Shown: piece after piece, positions 10,713 through 21,344 of the stretch | Numbering within the stretch: position 1 is the stretch's first letter | Layout: the number at the start of each line of letters is the position of its first letter | Assembly (NCBI GenBank): GCA_014905825.1 | Contig: JACGCN010000032.1 | Span: forward strand, 372,001 to 436,000 | Source: Lyophyllum atratum | Lineage: Eukaryota > Basidiomycota > Agaricomycetes > Agaricales > Lyophyllaceae | DNA length: 64,000 nt | Direction: 5' to 3' | The notes under the pieces: generated by a model | The model's database searches: none | What the model was told of the DNA's origin: nothing | Seen by the model: the letters and a program-made list of their open reading frames with translations, nothing else | Translations under genes and position numbers: made by a program

Positions 10713-11760
10713 TCTATTGGGTATTGGGGTCTATTTTGCGCAGAGCAGCCAGTGAAGATGAAGTTCAGAGCAGAGCTGGGTCAAGCATTATTTTGGTTAC
10801 GCAAGTGATATGTGGCGGTCCGCCAAATGCGCCGTGTTGTCCGGCGTTTGTTAGTCTCGATCGTTTCAAATTAGCCGACCCTGCCATTGTCCCCCTTAAC
10901 CTGCCAAGCCATCCCCCGGTCAGCAGTCTAATTTGCGCCCACACACCGTACTTGCCACCACGTCCTCTGCTCGCTGTTCTCGACGGTGTCCACTCCCCCA
11001 ACTTTTGGCTCGCTTTGAATCACCCTGGGTACCCGTCCCCACCACGCGGCAGATCTGCCACGATAAGCCCGTTAAGCTGCCGACAATCTCCACCCTGCAT
11101 AGCGTCTGTTATCAATGCAGTCGTGGAACTCTCATCACGCCGGACGCATGGACGTCCGATGACACACCCGGAAGTGTCAAATCCCCATAGTCCTATATTT
11201 GTTCGTTCACATCGGCCATTGTCTACTTCTTAGCTCACACCATCCCCAGACTTTCACACTCAGGCGCCCGTCCGTTCATGTCCTCATTCGTCTGAGATGC
11301 GAGCGCTAACCTCTGGTTCTACTCCTCTCTCCGTCTGAAACGCTTATCAGACGTCGTTCTTCGATGACAATGTGACATGCAAGGGGTTGATCGTTTTCAG
11401 TCCTTGTCCAACTCCACTCCACTGATAGCACCATGGCGCGGTCATAACCGTGTAGGGCCCATATTCTCCATACATCCCTCGCAAGCCATCCCGAGGTCAC
11501 TCGCCTATAGCAAATCGCTGCTACTTCACCGGCGGTGTTAGAATCCCCACCAAAACCACGCCCGCTATTCCCTTGGACCAGACGTCGATGCATCGTGCCT
11601 CCTTCATTCAAGCCCCGACTCCACTCTTATAAAGCGCCCACCTCCATCCCCAGTGCGATCGATAACCGCGATCTTCCCCGAGCCCTTGCGAGTCCCTGAT
11701 GTGCCCCACGAAAAAGACCTCTTTTATTCTCGTGTAACCCCGTTACAGCTCACGATATAA
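10713..11760. other. Gene-free upstream region
   Basis: No gene is recognised. Short frames on both strands lack conserved patterns and plausible splice continuations. It probably contains the promoter of the minus-strand C2 protein near 10713-11000. Confidence 0.4.
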
Positions 11761-11905
11761 AGCAGCATGGCGCAGCCGGCAGCCGCGGGGTACACATCTC
11801 GCCTCGTGGTTGTGACGCATACATCTACACCCGGCGGTCACTCGTTCGACCCGAGTTGCTGCTATGATGGAACATTGTCCTCGTCTAAATTTTGTACGCG
11901 CGAAC
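11761..11905 (+). repeat. Degenerate repeat unit R1
   Basis: Starts at agcagcatggcgcagccgg and includes ggtcactcgttcgac followed by gagttgctgctat, then cgcgaacacctggaagac. Related units follow at about 12089, 12384 and 13361. It contains a 69-codon open frame but no recognisable protein. Confidence 0.6.
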
Positions 11906-12088
11906 ACCTGGAAGACAAGAATTTTGCGCGCGGCCAGTCTTTTGAACAACAGCGGGGTAGGGCGCTGTCAGTGTGATGTACGGCTCACGCTATCCTAGCT
12001 CACTTCTCCGGGCAGCATCGCATCCCTCCTCATCTTCGTCAACCACTACCGCCCCCTCCCGCCCCTCTCAACCCCCTACCAACCAAAG

Positions 12089-12245
12089 CAGCATGGCGCA
12101 GCCGGAAGCGCGCGGGGGTCCACATATCGCCTCGTGGCTGACATATTGACAACCGCGATCACTCGTTCGACTCGAGTTGCTGCTATAGGCTACCGACGTG
12201 GGGATCAATTTTTACGCACGCGAACACCTGGAGGATGAAGACGAT
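12089..12245 (+). repeat. Degenerate repeat unit R2
   Basis: Clear relative of the unit at 11761. It shares agcagcatggcgcagccgg, tcgcctcgtgg, tcactcgttcgac, gagttgctgctat and cgcgaacacctgga at similar spacing. The internal sequence has diverged by small insertions and deletions. Confidence 0.6.
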
Positions 12246-12383
12246 TTGGAGGCTCGCTGTGACTGGTTGGGATGTGCAATGTACATGGGATGTCGCTGCC
12301 TCTCCCCCTTTTTATGGGCACTTCTTTAGAGCGGCTGGCTACGATGTCCTCGGCCTAACCCCGTCGTCCTCCTCACCTTCACA

Positions 12384-12490
12384 GGCCTTCTATCCACAGC
12401 GGGCGGTTACTCGTTCGGGTCGAGTCGTTACGCTTATGGTGTCTACAGATCGTTTGTGGTCTTTGGAAGCGGTAAATTGGAGGAAGGGCG
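12384..12490 (+). repeat. Degenerate repeat unit R3, partial
   Basis: Weaker relative keeping the central part only (gcgggcggttactcgttcgg, then gagtcgttacgct). It is inside a chance open frame of 172 codons (12235-12753) that I do not accept as a gene. Confidence 0.35.
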
Positions 12491-13360
12491 GCTCGAGGGG
12501 CGTCCATGCGTACTTAGCGGGCATCCTCACCATGAGTAAAGACCGAAGCATCGCGAGCTTGCCACTCGTTTCTATGCGAACCACTTCGACACGCAAGGGT
12601 CTGAGGGATGCTCCCACTTTCAACCCCTTCGTCCGTTCTACGGTGCATGCCTTTGTTGGAATTCCCAGTGGGGCGCGTGATGCAGGGTCAGGCAAATTTG
12701 GACGACAGAGCTCCCCGGTACAGGTTCATGGGGCGTATTACATGACAAGATAAGATCTACCGTTGACTTCGCGTCTCTTCACCCCAACCAACCACATCCA
12801 GCTGCCTGAGTCCCCCCTCTCAAGCTGACGTTAGTCTCGCTTCGGACTTCAGAGGCCTTGGCGACTAGGGTGCCAATCGCCATCGATAAGCGTCATCGCT
12901 GCGTGCCTGTTCATCGTCCGCCGTCCGCCATCAGGATATCTCCGGTCCTGCACCATCGTAGCTTCCTCCCGTGTCCCACCGTCTCCATCTGTGTTATGCA
13001 TAAGCACAGGGCGCAGTTGTAAGCGCGGGGCCCATATTGTATAGCTCTTGTGCCGTGGGGTCACTCAAAGAACACTTGATCGAAACGAGTCGCTGTAATA
13101 ACAAGCTCCCGAGAGTCATCATGATATCTTTTGGCATTTCGGCCTTCTTCTTGGCCTTCTATAGCTGCGGCTACGAGTACGACCTGTGCTTGAAGTTAAC
13201 ATGGTTCTTTGGTAGATTCTCGCTCCCAACGCATTTGGTTTGTCTTGGACTATGGCGTCGCTGAGCGCCATCTACGATCCTTTACTTTTCTTTTGTGTGT
13301 AGCTATCCCTCGCGCACATTTCTAACTTCTTACCATCGGCGCGTCACACGTTGAACGAAG

Positions 13361-13510
13361 CAACATGGCGCACCTGGCAGCGCGCGATGCCTATGTCCTG
13401 AAATTCCGGTGAACAAGTATGTAACACACAGGTCACTCCGTTGACACTAGTTGCTGCTGTCGGGCCCAGGGGCGCGCGGATCTTATTTACGTTGCAACTC
13501 TTGAAGAACA
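13361..13510 (+). repeat. Degenerate repeat unit R4
   Basis: Third clear member of the family. It has aacatggcgcacctgg, ggtcactccgttgac, agttgctgctgtcg and caactcttgaagaacac. It lies about 360 bp before the 3' end of the minus-strand tRNA-Tyr gene. Confidence 0.5.
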
Positions 13511-13871
13511 CAGAATGGAGATGGCGTGCTTGTAGATCGACCTTTGACAGTTGCGCGGGGGGCTGAGGGGAGACAGGTTCCCTCCCGATGTTCAATGAGG
13601 ATGTTCTGGGGCTACAGCCATGGGGCCTCCCCGATGGAGAAGGGATAATGCGGCTCCCCAGCCTGTGTTCGCTCCCAGCAGGTTGTTCGTGAACAGACCT
13701 CAAAGAAATACAATAAAAATGTACGACACATTTCACGGAGGTGTGAATTGTTAGGATGATGGAAAAATATTTCTTGAAGACGATGGGGCGTGTATAATGC
13801 TGAACGTAGAGACTATAGTGCGCGTATACTTGGCATGACGCTTTGGAGGCTGGATGATGAGAAAAAATGTA

Positions 13872-13957
13872 TCCGACCTGCCTGGCTCGAACAGGCGACA
13901 TCAAGATGATTGGATATCCATTACAGTCTTGCGCTCTTCCAGCTGAGCTAAGGTCGG
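13872..13957 (-). tRNA. tRNA-Tyr (GTA) with 13-nt intron
   Basis: The minus strand folds as a complete tRNA. The acceptor stem is CCGACCT/AGGTCGG with discriminator A, the D arm GCTC/GAGC, the anticodon stem CAAGA/TCTTG and the T arm GCCTG/CAGGC with loop TTCGAGC. The anticodon loop begins CTGTAA, giving anticodon GTA. A 13-nt intron follows in the usual place after position 37. The first pair is C1:G72, the known identity element of eukaryotic tRNA-Tyr. A run of T residues about 10 nt past the 3' end (aaaaaa on the plus strand) can serve as the RNA polymerase III terminator. Confidence 0.95.
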
Positions 13958-15132
13958 TTACGACATCATACTCATGCTAACGTTTACGACATCCAATCTT
14001 GAATATATGGCGTACTCGAAAATCCTAGGCACCTCAGGGAGTGTATTGTTTTCGTCTACAGACCAGGCCTCAACAATTCGGTATACGTAGTGGAAGATTC
14101 CCTTGAGGCGGCAATGACGCTAGTCTGGTAAGACACGCTCTTCATAAGGAAAGTAACGACTGACAGAGAACATGACAGCCGGACAAGACTGGGTCACGTC
14201 TATACGTCCACAAGGTGTCCCATCCGCAGGCCTTGGCCTGCGCTATTGAAGAGCCCCGAGTTTGTGGCCCAAGTCCAGAGTGGTGAAGGTAGCAAGGGTG
14301 GTGAAGACGTGTTGTGCTTGCGACCCTGACGACAAGATGGAATGAGAGACCGCCGAGGGAAGTTGGGAAGGATCGCGAGAAACAACTGCTGGAATATGAT
14401 CGGGGTAATATGACTACTCTGTGATCCAGAGTTTGTCGATATAAAGACCCATGTGTCCAATGAAGACTTCGGCGAGCAACTTGGTTGCTTAACGTTTTAA
14501 CACTCGGCGTGAAGCTGTGGCGACCGTGGGCCCTAGTTCGGATCCGGTATTTGGACATGTTTGAATCTCAACCTGATGGGCCGACGGTGCCACTTTCTCG
14601 TACCATACCCGACTCCAACAATTCCTTTGTGCTCCTTGGTTTCCGATTCTGCATAACTCTCAGTATCTTTATCGCAACGGGCCGTCGAGTTTCGGAAAAT
14701 TCTGCTAGGCTTCGCGCGGTGTTACGCTCTTACGGATGGTTCCAAACCACATGATGCCAGACGACTCACAATCCCATCCTCATTAATTTTACGTTTGAAT
14801 TGCATCATTCGAGCCCTTTTAAGAGAGACCTTCGGTCCCGCATGTCAATACCTCTCACCCACACAATGACACCTGTGCCAGCCAAGTGTCAGTTGCCCTC
14901 CGACAGCCGCTGGCTTGCCGTCAAAAAGATCCCGGGCGAGTAGCCGAAGTTTGACCCATCCTTGGCGCAAATGCCTCTTTTCCGGTCGTATGTCGGTACC
15001 TGCCACCGGTGAAACGTCATACCTCCTAAGCATCTGGCTACGGAAATATCTCTGTTCGCAAGATATAAGGACAAACCTTGACGTGCCAAGGACCTTAACT
15101 TCCACAGGTTTAGCTGTTTCTGCGTGTATTCG
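13958..15132. other. Region without a recognised gene
   Basis: Several frames of 60-140 codons are open on both strands (for example minus 14558-14142), but none shows a domain, a signal peptide or credible splice continuation. The tRNA internal promoters are within the tRNA itself. The last part is upstream of the AA9 fragment. Confidence 0.35.
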
Positions 15133-15327
15133 ATGGTCTTTTTGCCCCTCCTGCTCTTTCTCGCCGCCTTGACAGCGGAAGTACAAGCCCATGGATATGT
15201 CCCTCAAATCAAGATCGGAAGCCAGTATATCGCTGGATGGGACGTTACCAAAGGCAAGTGTTCATCAAGGACTTGGCATTCTAGAACGAAAGCTAAGGTT
15301 TCTGCAGATCCTTACACCGCTCCACAG
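15133..15327 (+). pseudogene. AA9 lytic polysaccharide monooxygenase, 5' fragment
   Basis: Exon 1 (15133-15253) encodes a signal peptide followed by the mature N-terminus HGYVPQIKIGSQYIAGWD, with the copper-binding His1. Exon 2 (15308-15327) encodes the K-D-PYTAPQ stretch. The intron between them has a GC donor (gcaagt) and an AG acceptor, as in the complete gene downstream. After exon 2 a donor-like GT is present, but none of the later AA9 exons follows, so the gene is truncated. It is probably a partial tandem duplicate of the gene at 15634. Confidence 0.8.
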
Positions 15328-15580
15328 GTACGCGTTGCAAGCCCCCAGATCCCCCGCGACTGAAGCCTCACCTCCCGTTACCTGCGTGCTTTCTGCGTGC
15401 GTCGAAATAGGCTTGGAGACTCGTCTGATCTTCACTGTCGCTAATCCCGGTGCCGATGATTTGCCTCTTCGCGTTTCATTCTACCGAACATGTATACCAC
15501 ATGGTCTAGATGTGCGGTGAATGCTCGGCCCGCGCCACTCCGTCTCGTCAGTTTCGTTTCTAGGTACAACAATTGTCGAG

Positions 15581-15588
15581 ATATAAAT
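15581..15588 (+). promoter_or_regulatory. TATA-like box of the AA9 gene
   Basis: The sequence atataaat lies 46-53 bp before the AA9 start codon, at the right distance for a short leader. Confidence 0.4.
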
Positions 15589-15633
15589 GCTAACTACGTT
15601 GCTGCTAGATTTTCAGTTCAGTGCCGGACAGTC

Positions 15634-16883
15634 ATGCTCTTCTCATCTGCGTTGCTCGTCGCAGCTTCTTTGGTGGGTGAGGTGGCGGCTCATGGTTATG
15701 TGCCATTCATCAAGATTAATGGACAAACTATCGCGGGATGGGACATCACCAAAGGCAGGTGCCAAAATGCAACGTACAGGACAATAACTAAATGAGCGCG
15801 ATGGATAGACCCCTACGCCACCCCCCAGGTGAGTAAGATTGTTAATTCATGATCGTTAGTATTCTGATGATACGATACAGCCCTTGAGGGTTGTACGTGG
15901 CACCAAACTGGACAGTGGCTTCATCGATAATCCAGCTTCGACCGATATTACCTGTTCAATTGGTAACCAGAAGCTGCCTCCCGTACGCTGTCTCTCAGTA
16001 TTCCGTTGTGCGACAGGACTTACGAATTCTCAGGGCCCCATCACGGCAACTGTTGCAGCGGGCGGGACTGTCGAAGTCTTATGGAACACTTGGCCAATTG
16101 GTCACTATGGCCCCGTCCTTAACTATATGGCAAAGTGTCCTTCTAGTGGTTGCTCCTCTTGGAAGGCAGACACTGGGTCACCTTGGTTCAAGGTAAGCTC
16201 TTTTCTCTGATCTCCACCAAGAACGGCTCGCAAATTCAACGATATTAGATCCAGCAAGATGTTTACGCTAACAGCGAGTGGGCGTCAGATACCCTCGCGA
16301 AGAATGGCTTCAAGTATACCGTCAAGATTCCAAGTAAGATCGCGGCAGGTGACTACGTGCGTCATGTTTACATCCTCGATTGCGCATTCGGGCACAACTA
16401 ACCCTACCACCACGTTAGTTGCTTCGTCATGAGAATCTTGCATTGCACGGGGCAAGCAACGTCGGAGGCGCACAGTTCTACCCGGGTGAGTGATTAATTT
16501 CTCAATTATGTTTCCGCTAATAAGCTGTCTCGACCGTGATAGTGTGCATCCAACTGAAGGGTAGGAAACATCACAACGAGTTTTCTCTCCAAGAAGCTAA
16601 ATCCTAACATCCAGTTACCGGTGGTGGAAGCCTCAATCCCTCGGGACTCAGCTTCCCAGGAACGTACAAGGTGAATCTGCTCGATTATATGACTTGTGCC
16701 ACGATCGGAGTCACTGACAACTTACTTCCAAAGGCGACAGACCCTGGTATTCACTTCAATCCCTATCAGGGTGAGGCCGCAAACAAGGTATGAAAGACCT
16801 TCTATATGACGTCGAATGATCCTATCTCGTTTTTCTAGGCATATGTCCCTCCTGGAGGCGCCGTGTACGCGGGACTCAACTGA
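15634..16883 (+). CDS. AA9 lytic polysaccharide monooxygenase
   Basis: Secreted copper enzyme that cleaves cellulose or related beta-glucans by oxidation. Ten exons join in phase: 15634-15754, 15809-15828, 15881-15962, 16017-16192, 16249-16356, 16419-16485, 16543-16560, 16615-16670, 16734-16787 and 16839-16883. The product has 248 residues. The signal peptide is residues 1-19, and the mature protein starts at HGYVPFIKINGQ, whose His is the first ligand of the copper brace. Other AA9 marks are DITCS, GTVEVLWNTWP, GPVLNYMAKCP, KIPSKIAAGDY, LLRHE and GAQFYPVCIQLKVTGGG, where the Tyr is the axial ligand. There is no CBM1 or GPI signal. Intron 1 uses a GC donor (gcaggt). A truncated relative with the same GC-AG intron sits 300 bp upstream. 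Confidence 0.93.
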
Positions 16884-17720
16884 TGTAAGCGTAGTGCTGG
16901 GACAAACTACTATCTCTCTTTGTATTTCATATCAGATTCGGAAACTATTTCCAACTTCCGACGGTCCTACGTTGAAGAAGAACAGAGATCAGTTTCAGTG
17001 CTGGGAGGCGCCCGACAGATTTCGACTACTCGTAAGTGAGCCGGAGAGCTAAGGCATTCTACTTTGATTCTACCAGTACCTTTCCTCGTGCGATACTAGT
17101 AGGCGCCACGAGAATTGATCGTTTCCTATCCCAATAAGTTGAACTTCCTGCACTCTTAGTAGTTATTAGTCTAGCATTTCAACGGTGGGCTTTAGACCAT
17201 AGAGAATCCCAACAAAATCCTGCAAAATCTTTAGACATTGTTGGACTCGTTGGCCCTTTGTTGGCCCTTGGGTGCATCCGCGACATGCGATATCATATCG
17301 AAATTCCATAGTGGTTTAAGTATACGCCAGGCAATACTTAGTTGCCTTTTCCGGCAATCATGCTGGGGGAACCAAGAAAGAATGCCGCGGTCAAGCGGAC
17401 GCGACGCGACACCCATCACGTGATTTGGGCCTTCCGAGCTTCAGATAAACTTCGACGTTCAACTCGAACCTTAGCTCAGCTTTTCAGCTTTTCGGGCACG
17501 ACCAACAGTGGTAAGACTCACAAACTTATTGTATCACTCAACGAGATTGCACACCAGGACCCGCTGGTGCTCAACTTCCTTTGGTTTCATTCGAGGATTG
17601 GGTCATCGTTGGCCCGCATCGCATCATTGTCCACCTGACTATATATAATGCCAGACGCCAACTGAATGACTCAGTGAGAACATTGCTCGACGTTTTTCCC
17701 TCAATCCACAACCACTCAGA
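16884..17720. other. Intergenic region with a TATA box near its end
   Basis: No gene is recognised. At about 17640-17648 the sequence tatatataat lies some 75 bp before the start codon of the first dioxygenase and is a good TATA candidate. Confidence 0.4.
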
Positions 17721-19342
17721 ATGCCCAGCTTGGACGTTCCCGAGGTTCCTCACTATGTCCCAGCTCGGCCGACCTCTATGGATTGTATGTGCAGTCCAAA
17801 GATGCGTGAAAGCTCAACAGTCTAATGTGCCTCATCAATCCTAGTGGACTATGCCGATCTCCCTATCATAGATCTCTCCAAGGCTTCGAGCGCCGAAGGT
17901 CGATTAGCTCTAGCTATCCAAGTGCGCGATGCGATGACGGAGCATGGCTTTTTCTATGCCATCAACCACGGCTACACAACATCCCAGGTACACCGGTCTT
18001 CATCATTCCCCGTCATGCTGATTTGACCGCGCCGGACAGTCGGAGAGGATTTTCGATATCGCTGACATTCCATTTGAGCACGTATCTCCGGAGGAAAAAC
18101 AAGTCTATGCTGGCACTATGAAAGACACAGGTTCATACCAAGGATACAAGCTGAGACAATACTGGGTTCGTTTCCCGTTACAAAGTATTGCTCGTCTATT
18201 GATGCTTTATCATAAGCACATTGACAAAGGAGTTCACGATCAACTTGAAAATTACAACAGTATGTCGTGTCACTGCCCTTCACATCTTGGACATTGCCAA
18301 CAGTTCTGTCAGTCAATCGAGATGTTACCAAACGTGGACACCCACAATCACTTCGGCCGCTCCTGCCAGAGATCTCTGAATTTGCTCGGCACAATCATTT
18401 CAACGTGCTGCACCCTATCTTAAGGTGGGTATCAAGGATCTCTTTTATCTCCGGGGTCTGCTGAAAAGTCCAGACTCCTCGCCCTCGGGCTTGAACTTCC
18501 GGAAGATGTCTTGGTCGATTGTCACGGATATGCCGCTGTTGGCGAGACCTATGGTAAAGTTACCTCCTTTTCGCGCAAGTGTCAAATTACTGATGAAGCG
18601 AAGTGCGGTTTATGAAATAGTGCGCATCATAATCATCCTGCTATGCCGGACCTCATGGCTGTCTCAGCTATCCGCGATCAGAGGACGAGGAGACTAAGAC
18701 TAATAACGTTTGGCTCAAAGGACACACAGGTAGGTCATAGGATACTAATACTCAGCCTGTCATAACTTCTGCTGGTCCCAAGACTTCGGCACGGTGACGA
18801 TTCTCTACAGTCAACCAGTGGCGGCTCTACAAATTCTCACGCGCGAAGGCTCGTGGAAATGGGTTAAGCACATTGAGAATGCCTTAGTACGAATCAGACA
18901 CGCTTCATTTATAAGCCGGTGCTGATCGGTTGTTCTGTCAAGGTAATCAACGCAGGTGATGCGCTGGAGTTCCTTTCCGGCGGTTTTTACCGCGCGACTA
19001 TCCACAGGTGTGGCCTATCTTCCGTGTACTCCTCGTGTGCGCTAATCAAGTTCTGTCACAAGGGTCGTCCGACCGCCTGAAGACCAGCGAAAGGAGACAC
19101 GGCTTGGTGTCTTCTACTTTTGTATGTCTGACGACGATACTAAGCTCGTCCCTTTCGCGGACAGCCCGGTCCTGAAGCGGGTTGGTATAAACAAGCGTTT
19201 CGAAGACGACGTTGCTCCGACTATGGAAGCTTGGAGGAAGAGTAGGACGGCTGTGTATGGACGTTCGGAGTTGAAACCTTCCTCAGAGACAGGGGTGGAA
19301 GAAGAGGTCATCGGAGGCGTCGTAGTCAGGCACTACAACTGA
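17721..19342 (+). CDS. 2OG-Fe(II) dioxygenase, tandem copy A
   Basis: Member of the isopenicillin N synthase-like family of 2-oxoglutarate/Fe(II) oxygenases, usually cytosolic and often involved in specialised metabolite oxidation. The substrate is unknown. The multi-exon model starts with 17721-17784 and 17845-17987. The DIOX_N part has LPIIDLSK, GFFYAINHGY and YQGYKLRQYW. The catalytic part has WLKGHTDFGT, with the Fe-binding H-x-D, then the distal Fe-binding His in RATIHRVVRPPEDQR, whose Arg can hold 2-oxoglutarate. The C-terminus ends VVVRHYN. It is the first of three head-to-tail copies that share intron positions, such as the phase-1 intron before the residues DYADL. The unspliced frame contains apparent stops that fall inside introns. 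Confidence 0.88.
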
Positions 19343-19480
19343 TTGCTCCAGAAGACCCATGAGGCAAGTGCCGCTCAAGATCTTTAATAATGATAGATCT
19401 TTAAGATTGACCGCGTTTATAGAACCTCAGCAGTGTAGGTCTAGTGTATCGTATCTGGCCCCGGCAATCGGCTCCGCGTG

Positions 19481-19490
19481 TATATATAAG
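19481..19490 (+). promoter_or_regulatory. TATA box of dioxygenase copy B
   Basis: tatatataag lies 36-45 bp before the start codon at 19526, matching a typical TATA position with a very short leader. Confidence 0.45.
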
Positions 19491-19525
19491 AAATCACAAT
19501 AGGTGCAACAAATGGTATTTTATCA

Positions 19526-21091
19526 ATGGCTCCTGCTATATCCATTCCTCCGTATGTTGCAGCCCCTGCGACCGCAGAACCGTGTATGTCAACTCTCTAA
19601 ATCATCACTTCTTTCTTACGCTCGCCATTCATACTGTTTGTAGTAGATTATGCTGAACTCGTCATGATTGATTTGAGGAAGTGCGCCACACAACAAGGCC
19701 GTATCGAGCTTGCAGAACAAATCCGGCATGCAATGTCTAGCGTCGGATTCTTTTACGTGCTCAATCATGGCTATACGCAAGCCCAGGTGATCATCGCTGC
19801 CCTTCCTTCGCAACCTCTCCTTCTTCATAATCTAAGTCTAGACCAAACGGATTTTCGATTTGGCTGACATCGCTTTCACTCAAGTTAGCGCTGAAGAGAA
19901 GCAGTCATACGCAGGGCGCATGAAGGAAACTGGGTCTCACCAAGGATATAAGTTGAGGAACTATTGGGTAAGTGTTCGGAATCGTACCAAAGTGCGACTG
20001 AACTCTTCCAGCATATCGATGGCGGAGTTCATGACCAAGTGGAAGCATATAACAGTTCGTCGATCCGAACCATGGGCAGAGCAACTTACGACGCAACCAG
20101 CAGTTAACCGAGATGTCAACAAGAAGCAGCATCCTGTGGCCTTGAGGCCTTTCCTCTATGAATTGGAAGCTTTCGGTAAACACAATCACTTAAATGTTCT
20201 GCATCCCTTGCTTCGGTAGGTAACGAATCCCCTTCGGTTCCTGGAGAGAATGTCATGATTGTGAATAGATTGTTCGCGCTTGGCATGGAACTTCCCGAAG
20301 ACACTTTCGTCAATATTCATGGTTACGATTCAGTTTCGGAGACCTTCAGTAACTTGCTCATTTATAAACCATCGGAAGGGGAACTAATATTTTCGCCGCA
20401 TAAGTCCGATTCATGAAATAGTGCGCGTCGATGTTCTACCTTTATGGCTTCTATTGACACAATTTCCAGTTACCCTCGCTCCGAAGACGAGGAGATGAAG
20501 ACACGCAATGTTTGGCTTAAAGGTCACACAGGTAACCCATTTCAAGCAACGGTATGATGTTGACACTTACGACATGCTTCGTAGACTTCGGTAGCGTGAC
20601 CTTGCTCTATAGCCAGCCGGTATCGGCCCTTCAGATTCTATCTCCTGATGGGCAGTGGCGGTGGATAAGGCACATTGATAATGCGTTGGTAAGAAGAGAT
20701 CCTAACCTAGCTTTAAATAGCTGACTCTTCGGACGCTGCACGTCAGGTTGTGAATACTGGAGATGCTATGGAATTCTTGTCAGGAGGATTCTACAAACCC
20801 ACCATCCATCGCGTTATCCAGCCCCCTCAGGATCAGAGACAGTGGACGAGGCTTGGGGTCTTCTACTTCGGTCTCCCAGACGACAATGTCAAGTTACTAC
20901 CATTCACCGAGAGTCCAGCTCTACAGCGCCATGGCATCACGCGGCGCTGTGAAGATGGGAAAGCGCCCACCATGGAAGAATGGCGGAAGGGCAGGACCAG
21001 TGTATTTGGGAAGAGCACGCTGTCGCAGGGGAGCGAGAGCGGCATCGAAGAAGAACTTATACGAGGTCTTGTTGTCAAGCACTATCTCTGA
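19526..21091 (+). CDS. 2OG-Fe(II) dioxygenase, tandem copy B
   Basis: Second member of the tandem trio. It starts at MAPAISIPPYVAAPA and is spliced, with the phase-1 first intron also found in copy A, to the segment DYAELVMIDLRK. Visible marks are FFYVLNHGY, HQGYKLRNYW, RHNHF-like KHNHLNVLHPLLR, WLKGHTDFGS (Fe-binding His and Asp) and KPTIHRVIQPPQDQR (third ligand and substrate-binding Arg). The end is VVKHYL. All junctions that I checked keep the frame, for example the exon pair around 20360-20470 giving FMKYYPRSEDEE. It is closer to copy A than to copy C in the C-terminal half. The spacing to copy A is under 200 bp, so regulation is probably by a compact promoter including the TATA box at 19481. 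Confidence 0.88.
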
Positions 21092-21344
21092 ATGGCCGGG
21101 AGTTTGAAAATCGATCTAAAGAGTGTTTTGACTACAGGGCTTCGTAATAATCCTTATTCTTCAACGCCTGCGAACTTCAGGCTTCCATTCTCCACATGAC
21201 CGTCTGTATTTAGATGGCGTGAAACCTGCAACACCAGCATGCTTCTCAGGCGAACTTATTTAAGGTCACAAAAACACTTGGATTCCCAGTCCTATTCTCC
21301 CACATCTTGCGGCCAGTTGAGATAAACCCCACCCGTGCTATACT

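Noticed and set aside
12235..12753. 172-codon plus-strand frame
   Set aside because: It lies across degenerate repeat units, has an opposite-strand frame of similar length, and shows no conserved pattern or splice continuation.
13344..13904. 186-codon minus-strand frame
   Set aside because: It runs through part of the tRNA-Tyr gene and a repeat unit, which is not compatible with a protein gene.
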